A stretch of 33,514 nucleotides of DNA from Pseudomonadota bacterium. GTDB taxonomy: Bacteria > Myxococcota_A > UBA9042 > GCA-2863065. The stretch lies in the NCBI GenBank assembly GCA_005776725.1, contig SXOO01000083.1:1-33514 (forward strand), written 5' to 3'. Below, piece by piece: positions 1 through 8,964 of this stretch; position 1 is the first letter of the stretch; each line of letters starts with the position of its first letter. The position numbers and the translations under genes are program-made. Under the pieces are notes generated by a model. It was not told the DNA's origin, searched no databases, and worked only from the letters and a program-made list of their open reading frames with translations.

Positions 1-1
1 C

Positions 2-286
2 GACGAGCCCACCACCGGCCTCCACTTCGAGGACGTGCGGCGCCTCATCGAGGTGCTCCAGCGCCTGGTCGACCAGGGCAACACGGTCCTCGTGATCGAA
101 CACAATCTCGACGTGGTGAAGTGCGCGGACTGGCTGATCGATCTCGGCCCGGAGGGCGGCGACGCCGGGGGACGCGTGGTCGCGGCGGGCACGCCGGAGG
201 ACGTGGCCCGCGTCCCCGAGAGCCACACCGGTCGATATCTCGCGCCGCTCCTGGCACCGAAGAAACCGCCGAGCCGTAAGCGCTAG
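2..286 (+). CDS. uvrA: UvrABC excinuclease ATPase subunit UvrA, C-terminal fragment
   Basis: This is the last 94 codons of UvrA, the damage-recognition ATPase of nucleotide excision repair; the gene begins before the window. The first readable residues, DEPTTGLH, are the Walker B/D-loop end of the second ABC ATPase domain. [10 protein letters not shown] follows, with the H-loop histidine, then [14 protein letters not shown], the highly conserved UvrA C-terminal block. The G-T-P-E-D and S-H-T-G-R-Y-L elements also fit the end of UvrA. A short basic tail (KKPPSRKR) precedes a TAG stop. The product acts in the cytoplasm as a dimer with UvrB. The frame is open from base 2, so only the N-terminal part is missing. 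The gene converges on the large lipoprotein gene, 42 bases downstream. No T-rich terminator is visible in that gap, only a GC palindrome just after the stop. Identification is secure. Confidence 0.96.
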   Translation, partial: DEPTTGLHFEDVRRLIEVLQRLVDQGNTVLVIEHNLDVVKCADWLIDLGPEGGDAGGRVVAAGTPEDVARVPESHTGRYLAPLLAPKKPPSRKR

Positions 287-328
287 CGGCGCGCGCGCCG
301 ACCGCCCTCTCGCGGCCGCGCGTCTGTC

Positions 329-3300
329 TCAGATCTCCAAATTGAAGTTGAGCACCACGCTCACGCTCTCTGGCGTGTTGTCGCCATCGATGTCGAGGTC
401 AGGCAGCACCAACGAGTCGAATGCGGCGGGGTAGTCAGCGCCCGAGGCGAAGGCCACTTCGTCCAACACAGCCGTGAGGTCGCTCAGCGTGACCGACCCG
501 GCGATCACCGCGGTGCCTGTTTCAGTGTCATAGGTCACGGACGCGAGTCGCCAGCCCACCGCGACGTCCGCGATCCCCACACGCAGCGACAGCGCCAAGG
601 CGCCGGTGGCCACGGCCGTGACCTTTTCACCGACGGGTGCCCCCGCCTCGAAGACCGCCCGCGGGGCACACGAAGGTCCGAGGGAGTCGGGATGCATGGT
701 CAGGCCCCCGGCCTTCTGCTTCGCCCGGTAGAGCGTGAGCTCCGAGCCGTCGTGATGGATCACGAGGCGCAGCGTGGCGTCGGTGTGAGCCTGGACCAGC
801 TCCGTGAAGGCCGCGACGTACGCGCCGAGCGCGTTGTCGAGTCCATCCGTGCAGGGGGCGGGCGCGCACGTCCCGCTGTCGCCGTCTACATCGATGCCCG
901 CGACGGACGCCGTGGGGATGAGCGAGATGACCACGCCCGTCGTGGGCAGCTCCACGTCGGCGCAGGGATCGCAGTTTCCAGTTCCGCTGACGCACACCCC
1001 CCCGCCGCACGAGTCCGCCCCATTGCAGGCGATCCCGTCGTCACACGGGCCGGCGCTGAACGGGTTCGAGCACACGTAGCCCTCGGGAGCGCCGCCGTCC
1101 GGCGTGCAGACATCCGCCGTGCAGACCTTCCCATCGTCGCAATAGGTGCTGCCGCAGTCGTCCGGACAGGTAGCGCAGTCCTCCACGCCGGCAGCGCAGA
1201 CGCCGTCCCCGCACGCCGGTGCGCTCACGGTGAGCGAATAGGCGTTGGTGGCGCCGGAGAGCCCGTTCACGCGGAGCCAGTAGTTCCCGTTCACCGGCAC
1301 CTTGTAGAGGAGCCGCTCGCCCTCGCTAGAGGTGTAGGCCTTGGCCACCGGCACCGTGGCGCCCGGGGCGTCGTAGAGGCGCAGATCGAGGTCGCCGCCC
1401 GCCGCCAGGCTGAAGTCCAAATCCACCGCGAGCTGCCGCGAGGGCCAGTCCACGGTGACCCGATACCAATCGGCGTCGAATGGACAGACCTGCAGGCCGC
1501 TGCTGGTTCCCTTGCCGATGATGGCCGCCAACGCCCCGGTGTTGTTCGGCTCGGACGCGTCGTCCACGCAGACCTTCTGCACCGTGAAGGGCGCAGCGCT
1601 CGTGTTGTTGTCTTCGTTGGACTCGGCGATGAGGCCCGCCGGATCAGCCGACACGAGCACCGAGTACACGCCGGGGGCCACGCCCGGCGGGACCGTGAAC
1701 TTCTGCGTCAGCGCGAGCTCTCCCCCTGCAGCGATCGGGCCCGTGGGCTGCAGCTCGACCAGCGTGTCCGCCGGGTCCAGCACGGCGTCGCTCGACAGGT
1801 AGATGGCGAACTCGGCGTCCACGACCGGGTCGAGGCACTGGTTGGCGATCGTGAAGTTCAGCTGCTCGTCCTCGCCCTGGTAGGCCTTGCCCGTGGACGT
1901 CTTGAGCCCCACGACCTCGAGGTCGACGCCCGTGAGGCCGTCGAAGAAGAGCTCGTAGTCGAACGAGTCCGTCGCCGAGGAGGTGGTGACCTTGCTCTCG
2001 ACGAGGAGGTAATACGTCTCCCACTTGTCCGCGGGGGCCGTGATCGGGATGGCGCCGTTGCCGGTGGTCTTGCCGACGCTGTTGCCCTTCGGGTCGGTGA
2101 ACAGCGTCATCTTGAAGTCGCTGCCCTCGTTCGTGAGGGTCACCCCCACGGACGTGGAGGGCGGGAGCTTGAAGGTGTACCAGTCCTTGTCCTTGAGGCA
2201 GAGCGTGGCTTTCCGGAGCCCGCATCCGGTCTGCGCCGCGGAAGCCGCGTCGTTGTTGGCCTCGTACACGTCGCCGGCACAGGCGTCCGCCGCGGCGCCC
2301 GCGCCGATGGTGAGGTCGAGGCCGTACTTGTATGGCAGCGACGAAGCGGTCTTCTTCGGGTTGTAGACACGAACGTAGTACGCGCCGGTCTCCCAGATGT
2401 ACGGCAGCACCGCCGAGGGGTTCGTGGTCGCCGTCCCCTCCACCAGCGCCACGCCGTTGCGATCCACCAGCTGGACGTAGAGGTTCCCGGCCTTGCTGGA
2501 ATAGGTGTACGTGACCTTCGCGGTCACCGTCTGTCCCTGCGTCAGGTCCAGCCGGTACCAGTCGTCGAGGTCGGGGCAGACCCCGAGATCTGCGTACTTG
2601 GCCGTCTCCGCGGGCAGCGCCGTGGCGACGTCGAGGGAGTTGTTCGGCTCGAAGATCGGATCGTCCACGCACGGGTTCGCTGCGTCCACGATGCTGTCGG
2701 CACCCTGGGCCACGTTGTTCGTCTCGACCACCTCGGTCACGGAGGCCCCGTCGTCGACCCGTACGAAGACCGAGTACGACCCACCCGCGAGATCCGTGGG
2801 TAGCACGAGGATGTCGTGCCGCTTCTCGCTGTTGGCCGCCGGAGCACCGGTGAAGGTCAGTGTGCCCACCCGGCGGTCGGTCTCCGCTTCGAACGTGGTG
2901 TCGGTGGAGAAGTAGAGCCCCACGCTGAACGGGCCCGCTGCCGTGTCCCCGGCGCTCACCAGCTTCCAATCGAGGTGCAGCGCACCACCCGGGAAGGTGG
3001 TGGCGGGCGAGGTGACCACCTCTGTGGCGACCAGATCGATCCCGTCAACCGGCGGCGCCGCCTGGATGTCGAGCGCGTAGTGGGCGCGGTTGGCCGTCTT
3101 CTGAGCGACCACCTCGACCCGATAGACGCCGTCTTCAGGCACCACGTACGCGATGACCGACGCGGTGCCTTGGCCCAGCTTCGCGGAGTCGACCAGGACC
3201 CCCGCGGGGTCGAAGAGGCGCATCTCGAGGTCCGGGACCGGCGGGTTAAGTGAGGCGATCCACTGGATGGGCTGCACGTCGATGCCCACCGTCAGGGTCT

Positions 3301-5440
3301 CCGCTTTGCCCACCGTGATCGAGTAGCTGTCGGCACCATCGCAGAGGCCGAGACTCGCCGTGGGCCCAGATGCGATGGTGGCTGGTACCCCGGCGCCGTT
3401 GGGCTCGAAGGTGTCCTCGAAGCAGCCACCCTGAGCGTCGCTGACGGTGAGGTCCGACGGGGTGGCGACAAGGCCATTGTTCGTCTTGACCGTGTCGTCC
3501 GTCAGCAGGCCCTTGCAGTCTGCAAGCGCGCCGACCTTCCAGGTCGTGACGTTGTGGTCCAGCGCCAACGGCAGCGTCACAGTGCGCGTGACCGGCACCG
3601 GGGCCTGCTTTGAGTCGGGCGGCACCTCGTTGACGATCACCTCGTCGATCACGATGTCTTTCTTCGCGTTGACGTCCGACACAGTGAACTTGTCGTCCGT
3701 GCTGAGCACCACACACGCGGCGACCCCCGCGGCGGTGGACTTGTTTTGGTTGCCCATCGTGTAGGTCACGTCGATCGTCTGCCCCGCCTTCACCGACGAC
3801 GGCGTGAAGGAGACGTCCTTCATGTAGACGTCCGTGAGCGACTTCGAGACCACGGTGACGGGCGACGGGGCCTTCAGGTTGTTGTTGCTCTCGTTCAGCT
3901 CGTCGAGTGCGTCGCCGGAGTCGAGGCGCCCCCAACACGTGTAGTCCTTGAGCGGGATCTCACCCGAGACGGTCACCACGATCTGGATGAGAGTCTCCTG
4001 GCCCGGAGCCAGACTGCCGCGCTTCTTGCAATCGGACTTGGTGCCGCAGAGCTTCCACAGGCCGTTGGGGGCAGGCTTGTCCGTGAGCTCGATCTCGAGG
4101 TCCCACTCGCCGGTGTCCATCGTGCCGTCGTTCCGCACGGTGAGGTTCGCGAGGAGCGTACCGTTCCAAGCGGCCTCCGATGGCGAGCAGGTCACTGCGA
4201 CGAGGTTCAAGTCCACACCACCGACCACCGAGTACTTCACCTCGAAGCATGCCGTTGGATCAGCCAGGGTGTTGTTGGACTCATTCGACTCCAGCTGCGT
4301 GTCGTTGACGTCCACCGCCGCATCGAAGCAGTACCGCCCGTCCGGAAGATCGGTGGGGATGGTCCAGCTGCGCTGAATGGTGATCGTCTTGCCGGCTTCG
4401 AGGCTTACGATATTCGACTGCTCGGGAGCGATGACGAGCTGGCACTTCTCGCTTCCGGGGGCCGTCCCCTCCGGGCAAACCTCTACCCGATAGGCAAAAG
4501 CCGACTCTGCGGCCCCGTCGCCGCTGTTGCCGATCTGCACTACGTACCCGACGTTCTGGCCCCAGTTCTTGGGGAAGGTCTGACCCGCTTGCAGGGCCAG
4601 CGAGCCCACCGAGAGATCCGGCTTCAGTCCGAGCTTGCCGCTAACGGTCACGAGTGAAGCCGCGAACCGGACATTATCGGTCTCGTCGTCCTCGATGAGC
4701 AGATCGGTCGCGTCCACCTTGCAGAGGAGATAGTAGCTGCCGTCTGCCGTGCCCTCGGGCACGCACATCGACTCGTCCGGAAACTCGACACGCTGCGGTA
4801 CGGCTTTGCCGTCCTTCAGGGAGTCGATGGTGCTGCTCCAGATCGCGATCTGCCCAGCGCCATCTGCGGGATCCCAGGTCTCCTTCGTGCTGAGCGCACA
4901 GGCGACCTCCATTGGCTCGAAGACCCGCCCGCCTTTATTGATCACTGCCGTAGAGACCTTGAGGCAGTCCTTCGGTCCGACGGAGGTGGGCCCGGAGATC
5001 GCTGGCTCGCCGACCGCGAGCGCCGGCGTGTTGCGCACCCGGATGATCTCGCAGTGCTTGGCCTGGTCGTCCGGACGCTCCGGACGCCACGCGCTGCAAC
5101 ACACGTTCTTGTCCCCGATGCTCGTGAACGTCCAGTCGAGGGCCGGCACTTTGGATGGCGTCCCCGCGATGTCCCATTCGTACTGCAGCTTGCTCGGATC
5201 CTCGCCGGTGACCTCACACTCCAGATTCACAGCGAGCGGCGCGTTCCCCTCCTTCACCGAGGCTACGACGCGGACCGTAATCGGGTCCGGGATCTCTTCC
5301 TCCACGTCCGGGACAACGACGTCATCTGCGCCGATGGGGGGCTCCGTGCTCTCGCCCGCGTCGGTGCTGCAAGCGCCAAGACCGAGCAGGAGGAGGCTCG
5401 CGCTGAGGCCGAGGGTGGCGCGAAGACGGGCGTGCAACAT
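329..5440 (-). CDS. Giant CARDB/PPC-repeat lipoprotein (1703 aa)
   Basis: This predicted lipoprotein is exported and anchored in the outer membrane or on the cell surface. The chosen ATG has GGAG about 9 bases upstream and gives a signal peptide ending in the lipobox LGLGAC (Cys24); the open frame runs further upstream but would bury this signal. After a PKD-like segment (about 54-130) come beta-sandwich modules: CARDB-like units near 137-270, 274-405, 407-535, 535-670, 802-920 and 1174-1290, most ending in the typical ExNExNN motif. Bacterial pre-peptidase (PPC) modules with xxEPNN starts lie near 675-800, 925-1050, 1055-1170 and 1293-1410. A Cys-rich CGDGVC segment (about 1412-1490) and an unassigned C-terminal domain (about 1494-1703) finish it. 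No protease or other catalytic motif was recognised. CARDB and PPC domains usually mediate adhesion or secretion, so an adhesive or scaffold role is inferred. It diverges from the cca-like gene. Confidence 0.85.
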   Translation of the reverse strand: MLHARLRATLGLSASLLLLGLGACSTDAGESTEPPIGADDVVVPDVEEEIPDPITVRVVASVKEGNAPLAVNLECEVTGEDPSKLQYEWDIAGTPSKVPALDWTFTSIGDKNVCCSAWRPERPDDQAKHCEIIRVRNTPALAVGEPAISGPTSVGPKDCLKVSTAVINKGGRVFEPMEVACALSTKETWDPADGAGQIAIWSSTIDSLKDGKAVPQRVEFPDESMCVPEGTADGSYYLLCKVDATDLLIEDDETDNVRFAASLVTVSGKLGLKPDLSVGSLALQAGQTFPKNWGQNVGYVVQIGNSGDGAAESAFAYRVEVCPEGTAPGSEKCQLVIAPEQSNIVSLEAGKTITIQRSWTIPTDLPDGRYCFDAAVDVNDTQLESNESNNTLADPTACFEVKYSVVGGVDLNLVAVTCSPSEAAWNGTLLANLTVRNDGTMDTGEWDLEIELTDKPAPNGLWKLCGTKSDCKKRGSLAPGQETLIQIVVTVSGEIPLKDYTCWGRLDSGDALDELNESNNNLKAPSPVTVVSKSLTDVYMKDVSFTPSSVKAGQTIDVTYTMGNQNKSTAAGVAACVVLSTDDKFTVSDVNAKKDIVIDEVIVNEVPPDSKQAPVPVTRTVTLPLALDHNVTTWKVGALADCKGLLTDDTVKTNNGLVATPSDLTVSDAQGGCFEDTFEPNGAGVPATIASGPTASLGLCDGADSYSITVGKAETLTVGIDVQPIQWIASLNPPVPDLEMRLFDPAGVLVDSAKLGQGTASVIAYVVPEDGVYRVEVVAQKTANRAHYALDIQAAPPVDGIDLVATEVVTSPATTFPGGALHLDWKLVSAGDTAAGPFSVGLYFSTDTTFEAETDRRVGTLTFTGAPAANSEKRHDILVLPTDLAGGSYSVFVRVDDGASVTEVVETNNVAQGADSIVDAANPCVDDPIFEPNNSLDVATALPAETAKYADLGVCPDLDDWYRLDLTQGQTVTAKVTYTYSSKAGNLYVQLVDRNGVALVEGTATTNPSAVLPYIWETGAYYVRVYNPKKTASSLPYKYGLDLTIGAGAAADACAGDVYEANNDAASAAQTGCGLRKATLCLKDKDWYTFKLPPSTSVGVTLTNEGSDFKMTLFTDPKGNSVGKTTGNGAIPITAPADKWETYYLLVESKVTTSSATDSFDYELFFDGLTGVDLEVVGLKTSTGKAYQGEDEQLNFTIANQCLDPVVDAEFAIYLSSDAVLDPADTLVELQPTGPIAAGGELALTQKFTVPPGVAPGVYSVLVSADPAGLIAESNEDNNTSAAPFTVQKVCVDDASEPNNTGALAAIIGKGTSSGLQVCPFDADWYRVTVDWPSRQLAVDLDFSLAAGGDLDLRLYDAPGATVPVAKAYTSSEGERLLYKVPVNGNYWLRVNGLSGATNAYSLTVSAPACGDGVCAAGVEDCATCPDDCGSTYCDDGKVCTADVCTPDGGAPEGYVCSNPFSAGPCDDGIACNGADSCGGGVCVSGTGNCDPCADVELPTTGVVISLIPTASVAGIDVDGDSGTCAPAPCTDGLDNALGAYVAAFTELVQAHTDATLRLVIHHDGSELTLYRAKQKAGGLTMHPDSLGPSCAPRAVFEAGAPVGEKVTAVATGALALSLRVGIADVAVGWRLASVTYDTETGTAVIAGSVTLSDLTAVLDEVAFASGADYPAAFDSLVLPDLDIDGDNTPESVSVVLNFNLEI

Positions 5441-5474
5441 GGGGACTCTCCGAGGGGGCGGACGGAACGGGCGA

Positions 5475-5502
5475 AGTTTCCACGCGCCCCGGGGCGAGTC
5501 AA
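5475..5502 (-). promoter_or_regulatory. Possible sigma-70 promoter of the giant lipoprotein gene
   Basis: On the minus strand there is a TTGACT -35 element (5497-5502) and a poor -10 element GAAACT (5475-5480), spaced 16 bases apart. They lie about 35 bases upstream of the lipoprotein start. The spacer contains the perfect 12-base palindrome CGCCCCGGGGCG (5485-5496), which could be a repressor site. The -35 is good and the -10 is weak, so the call is tentative. Confidence 0.3.
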
Positions 5503-5545
5503 GGCGCACGTGACCCAAGAGCGGCGCCGGGTTAGGGTCGCCGCC

Positions 5546-6760
5546 ATGAGCCAGCCCGACAGCCCGTCGCCTCACGCGCTCCTCCGGGGCGCCCGCCGAA
5601 TCGCCCGCGTCCTCAAGCAACACGGCCACGAAGCCTGGTTCGTGGGCGGCTGCGTGCGGGACCGTCTCCTCGGACGACCGCTGAAGGACATCGATCTCGC
5701 CACTGACGCAAGGCCGGACCAGGTACTAAGACTGTTCCCGCGCACCTTGGCCGTCGGTGCACAGTTCGGCGTAATCGTGGTGATCGAGCACGAGGCGCAA
5801 TACGAGGTGGCCACGTTCCGGGCGGAGGCCGACTACACCGACGGCCGTCGGCCGAGTCGCATCGAGTTCGTCAACGCCGAGGCGGACGTGCTCCGGCGCG
5901 ACTTCACGATCAACGGCCTCCTCGAGCACCCCGAGACCGGCGAGGTAGTCGACTTCGTGGGTGGACGCGCCGACCTCGCCGCGGGTGTCGTTCGCGCAAT
6001 CGGTGCGGCGGCCGAGCGGTTCGAGGAGGATCACCTGCGCATGCTGCGCGCCGTGCGGTTCTCGGCGTGCCTGCGGTTCCGTCTCGACGAGAGCACCCTG
6101 CAGGCGTGTCGTGCGTCTGCGCCACAGATCCGCAAAGTCGCGGCCGAGCGCGTCGCCCACGAGCTCCGCCGAGCGAGCACCGAGGCCGAGCCCGCCACGG
6201 TCGTGGGACTGCTCGACGCCACCGGGCTGCTCGAGTGCCTCCTGCCTGAGGTCGACGCGTCCACCCTGGAGGTGACCCAGGCGGCCCTCCGCGCGCTCGG
6301 GCCGTCGCCCCTGCCCGTGGTGCTGGCCACGCTGCTCCCGCGCTCGGCCGCGGCCGGGGTTGCCGAGCGCCTCAAGCTCTCCCGAGCCGAGCGTGACCAC
6401 CTCGTCGGCGTCGCGGACCTTCGCGCTGCGCTCGACGAAGCTGCGGCGAGGGCGCCGGGGGCCGCAGCGCTGCGCACGGTCCGAGCGCTCTACTTCCCGG
6501 AGGCGGCCCGAGTGGAGCACGCGGTTCGGGTGGCCTCGGGGCGCGACGTCGCGGCCGTGGAGCAGCTCACGGCGCTCCTGGCAGCCACACCGGGGGATCG
6601 CCTGAATCCTCCGCGGCTGGTCGACGGCAATGACCTCCGCAGAGCCGGCCTCCGGCCCGGGCCTGACTTCAAGCGACGACTGGACGCCGTAGAAGACGCG
6701 CAGCTCGAGGGCCGCGTCACCACGCCCGAGGCGGCGCTCGAGCTCGCTCTGGCGTCCTAA
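5546..6760 (+). CDS. cca: tRNA nucleotidyltransferase / poly(A) polymerase family protein (CCA-adding type)
   Basis: This is a class II nucleotidyltransferase of 404 residues that probably adds or repairs the 3' CCA end of tRNAs in the cytoplasm. The head domain shows the GGCVRD motif (34-39), the metal-binding DID pair (48-50) and the RRDFTINGL motif near residue 118, followed by the RNA-binding neck region with FEEDHLRMLRAVRF. No HD phosphohydrolase domain is evident, which separates it from the E. coli Cca type. The same family includes PcnB poly(A) polymerases, and sequence reading alone does not fully separate CCA-adding, A-adding and polyadenylating members. The ATG at 5546 is chosen because it lies just before the conserved head domain; the frame is open further upstream, over the divergent lipoprotein gene. 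The ribosome site is weak (AGGG about 8 bases upstream). The gene converges with gltX. Confidence 0.88.
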   Translation: MSQPDSPSPHALLRGARRIARVLKQHGHEAWFVGGCVRDRLLGRPLKDIDLATDARPDQVLRLFPRTLAVGAQFGVIVVIEHEAQYEVATFRAEADYTDGRRPSRIEFVNAEADVLRRDFTINGLLEHPETGEVVDFVGGRADLAAGVVRAIGAAAERFEEDHLRMLRAVRFSACLRFRLDESTLQACRASAPQIRKVAAERVAHELRRASTEAEPATVVGLLDATGLLECLLPEVDASTLEVTQAALRALGPSPLPVVLATLLPRSAAAGVAERLKLSRAERDHLVGVADLRAALDEAAARAPGAAALRTVRALYFPEAARVEHAVRVASGRDVAAVEQLTALLAATPGDRLNPPRLVDGNDLRRAGLRPGPDFKRRLDAVEDAQLEGRVTTPEAALELALAS

Positions 6761-6838
6761 CGGGTGCGCGCCTGCTGACTGGAAGTGGGACTTCGATCCG
6801 CCCAGCGACCCCGTCAGGGCCGGCGCCGGCGAAGGGGT

Positions 6839-8323
6839 TCAGCTGCTCGTGCGAGGGTGCGCCTGCAGCCACTCTGCGGCCTCGCGGAGCCGCGCACGAC
6901 ACACCGAGCCACCGATGATGGCCATGATCTCGAAGAGCGGCGGCGTGGCCTCGCGGGCGCTGACTGCGGCGCGCACGGGGCTGAGCACCCTGCCCTTCTT
7001 CCAGCCCGTCTCCGTGCAGAGCTGGCCGACAGCCGCTTCGATGGTCGCGGCGGTCCATGGGCGGACGGTGTCGAGCGTCTCGGCCACACGCTGCAGGATC
7101 TCCGTGATCTCGGTGGCTTCGGCCCACTCCACGCCCTTGCGCGACTTCTGACAGAGCAGGAGCTCGTGCGTGTAGGCGAGGTGTCCGCCGCCGAGGAGAT
7201 AGCTGGCCATGGGCGCGAACTCGTCGAGGCGAGCCAGACGCTCCACCAGCACCGGGGCCACCTCCAGGAGGCGCTCGGGGGAGAAGTAGGCGCGCACTCG
7301 GTCGGCCAGACCCTCGGGTCCGAGCTTCCGGATGTATTCCCCGTTCAGCCACTCGAGCTTGGCGCGATCGAAGACCGGACCCGCGAGGTTGAGTCGCGTG
7401 AGGTCGAACGACTCGAGGAGGTCCGGCAGTCCGAAGACCTCTCGTCCGTCCGGGAGCGAATACCCCATGAGACCCAGGAAGTTACGCATCGCCTCCGGGA
7501 GCACCCCGATCCGCTCGTAGTAGTCGAGGCTGACCGGGTTCTTGCGCTTCGAGATCTTGGAGCGATCTGCGTTCCGCAGGAGCGGGAGGTGGTGAAAGCG
7601 CGGCGCCTCCCACCCGAAGGCCTCGTACAGGCGCACGTGCTTCGGTGTTGAGGAGATCCACTCCTCGGCCCGGATCACGTCCGTGATGGCCATGAGGTGG
7701 TCGTCCACCACGTTCGCGAGGTGGTACGTGGGGAAGCCGTCCGACTTCATCAGGACCTGATGGTCGATCTGCTTGTTCTCGAAGGAGATATTCCCGCGTA
7801 GCTGGTCGTTGACCACCGTGACGCCGTCTCTGGGGAAGTCGAGACGCACCACGAAGGTGTGACCGCTCGAGAGGCGCTCACGGACCGCCTCGGTGCTGAG
7901 AGCGCGGCAAGCGCCGTCGTACTGGACCGAGGTCTTCTCGGCCAGCTGCTGGGCCCGCAGCGCGTCGAGGCGCTCTCCGGTGCAGAAGCACCGATAGGCC
8001 GTGCCGTTCGCCAGCAGGCGCTCGGCGTGTTCGCGGTAGATCTCCGTTCGCTCGGACTGCCGGTAGGGTCCGCACGGGCCACCGATATCCGGACCCTCGT
8101 CCCAGGGGAGCCCCATCCACGTGAGCGAGCGCAAGATCGCGGCCTCGCTCTCGCGCGTGGACCGCACCTGGTCGGTGTCTTCGATCCGGAGGATGAAGTC
8201 CCCGCCGTGCTTCTTCGCGTACAGACAGTTGAACAGCGCAACGTACGCGGTGCCGACGTGCGGGTCCCCCGTGGGGCTGGGCGCGATGCGTGTGCGAATG
8301 CGAGCGGCGCCTGGCGCGCTCAC
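6839..8323 (-). CDS. gltX: Glutamyl-tRNA synthetase
   Basis: This class I aminoacyl-tRNA synthetase charges tRNA-Glu with glutamate in the cytoplasm. The protein has 494 residues, normal for the bacterial enzyme. The N-terminus RIAPSPTGDPHVGT (12-25) carries the HIGH-type motif as HVGT. FILRIEDTD and the YRQSER region follow, and the KMSKS-type motif appears as KISKR near residue 257. The C-terminal anticodon-binding region is complete and ends in TGA. The start is taken as a GTG two bases after the gmk stop, which puts the Rossmann motif close to the N-terminus as usual; an in-frame CTG just upstream is less likely. It is the last gene of the epimerase-yicC-gmk-gltX operon, with translational coupling likely at every junction. 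Whether it also charges tRNA-Gln cannot be told from the sequence alone. Confidence 0.96.
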   Translation of the reverse strand: MSAPGAARIRTRIAPSPTGDPHVGTAYVALFNCLYAKKHGGDFILRIEDTDQVRSTRESEAAILRSLTWMGLPWDEGPDIGGPCGPYRQSERTEIYREHAERLLANGTAYRCFCTGERLDALRAQQLAEKTSVQYDGACRALSTEAVRERLSSGHTFVVRLDFPRDGVTVVNDQLRGNISFENKQIDHQVLMKSDGFPTYHLANVVDDHLMAITDVIRAEEWISSTPKHVRLYEAFGWEAPRFHHLPLLRNADRSKISKRKNPVSLDYYERIGVLPEAMRNFLGLMGYSLPDGREVFGLPDLLESFDLTRLNLAGPVFDRAKLEWLNGEYIRKLGPEGLADRVRAYFSPERLLEVAPVLVERLARLDEFAPMASYLLGGGHLAYTHELLLCQKSRKGVEWAEATEITEILQRVAETLDTVRPWTAATIEAAVGQLCTETGWKKGRVLSPVRAAVSAREATPPLFEIMAIIGGSVCRARLREAAEWLQAHPRTSS

Positions 8324-8325
8324 GC

Positions 8326-8964
8326 TCAGGCCCCCGCGAGGCTCTTCGCCTCGCCGATGAGCCGCTCCACGTCCAGGAGGGTGGGCTCGGGGCGCACGGA
8401 CTCCTTGCCGAGGGCGATGGCCTCGAGGTCCGCGTAGGCGCGGTCGAGGTCGTCGTTGACGATGAGGTGCTGGTAGAGCCCGTAGTTCTCCAGCTCGCGC
8501 GCGGCGTTGCCCACCCGGGTGCGGAAGGCCTCTTCGCTCTCCGTGCGTCGCGCCCGGAGGCGCCGCGCCAGCTCGCCGATGCTGGGCGGGAGGATGAAGA
8601 CGCTGATGGCCTTGTCGTAGTGGTGGAGGATCGAGCGCGTGCCCTGGTAGTCCACGTCGAACAGCGGGCTCTTGTTGGAGGCGAAGATGCGCACCACCTC
8701 GTCGCGGCTGGTGCCGTAGCGGTGCTGGTGCACGTTGGCCCACTCGAGGAACTGGTGGGTCTCGACCATGCTCTCGAACGTCCGGTCCCCCACGAAGTAG
8801 TACTCGCGGCCCTCGAGCTCGCTGGGGCGGGGCGGACGCGTCGTGTGCGACACCGACAGCGCGAACTGCGGCTGAAGCGCCACGAGTCTGCGGCAGAGAG
8901 TGGTCTTGCCGGCGCCCGACGGCGACGACACGATGAGGAGCGTGGGACGGGTTCGGAGCTTCAT
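8326..8964 (-). CDS. gmk: Guanylate kinase
   Basis: Gmk phosphorylates GMP to GDP with ATP in the cytoplasm and is essential for guanine nucleotide recycling. The 212-residue protein has the P-loop SSPSGAGKTT (13-22), then the GMP-binding signature SHTTRPPRPSELEGREYYFV (39-58). DVDYQGTRSI, the GMP/lid region, and the RRTESEEAFRTRV segment follow. Length and motif order match bacterial Gmk. The ATG start overlaps the yicC stop by four bases (ATGA), so the genes are translationally coupled. yicC-gmk is a widespread pair, but rpoZ, which often follows gmk, is replaced here by gltX. Identification is secure. Confidence 0.96.
   Translation of the reverse strand: MKLRTRPTLLIVSSPSGAGKTTLCRRLVALQPQFALSVSHTTRPPRPSELEGREYYFVGDRTFESMVETHQFLEWANVHQHRYGTSRDEVVRIFASNKSPLFDVDYQGTRSILHHYDKAISVFILPPSIGELARRLRARRTESEEAFRTRVGNAARELENYGLYQHLIVNDDLDRAYADLEAIALGKESVRPEPTLLDVERLIGEAKSLAGA

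Noticed and set aside
287..300. GC palindrome just after uvrA as a terminator
   Set aside because: It consists only of alternating G and C, which is common in this base composition, and there is no T-run.
692..2803. A 703-codon open frame on the plus strand, antisense to the giant lipoprotein
   Set aside because: It has Arg/Val/Gly-rich composition without any domain, and the minus strand holds a lipobox and clear CARDB/PPC motifs. High GC content creates long antisense open frames.
5441..5629. Longer N-terminus for the giant lipoprotein
   Set aside because: It would bury the signal peptide and lipobox 63 residues inside the protein and overlap the cca-like gene.
6761..6838. Rho-independent terminator between the convergent cca-like and gltX genes
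   Set aside because: A GCCGGCGCCGGC palindrome flanked by ACCCC and GGGGT is present, but no T-run follows on either strand.
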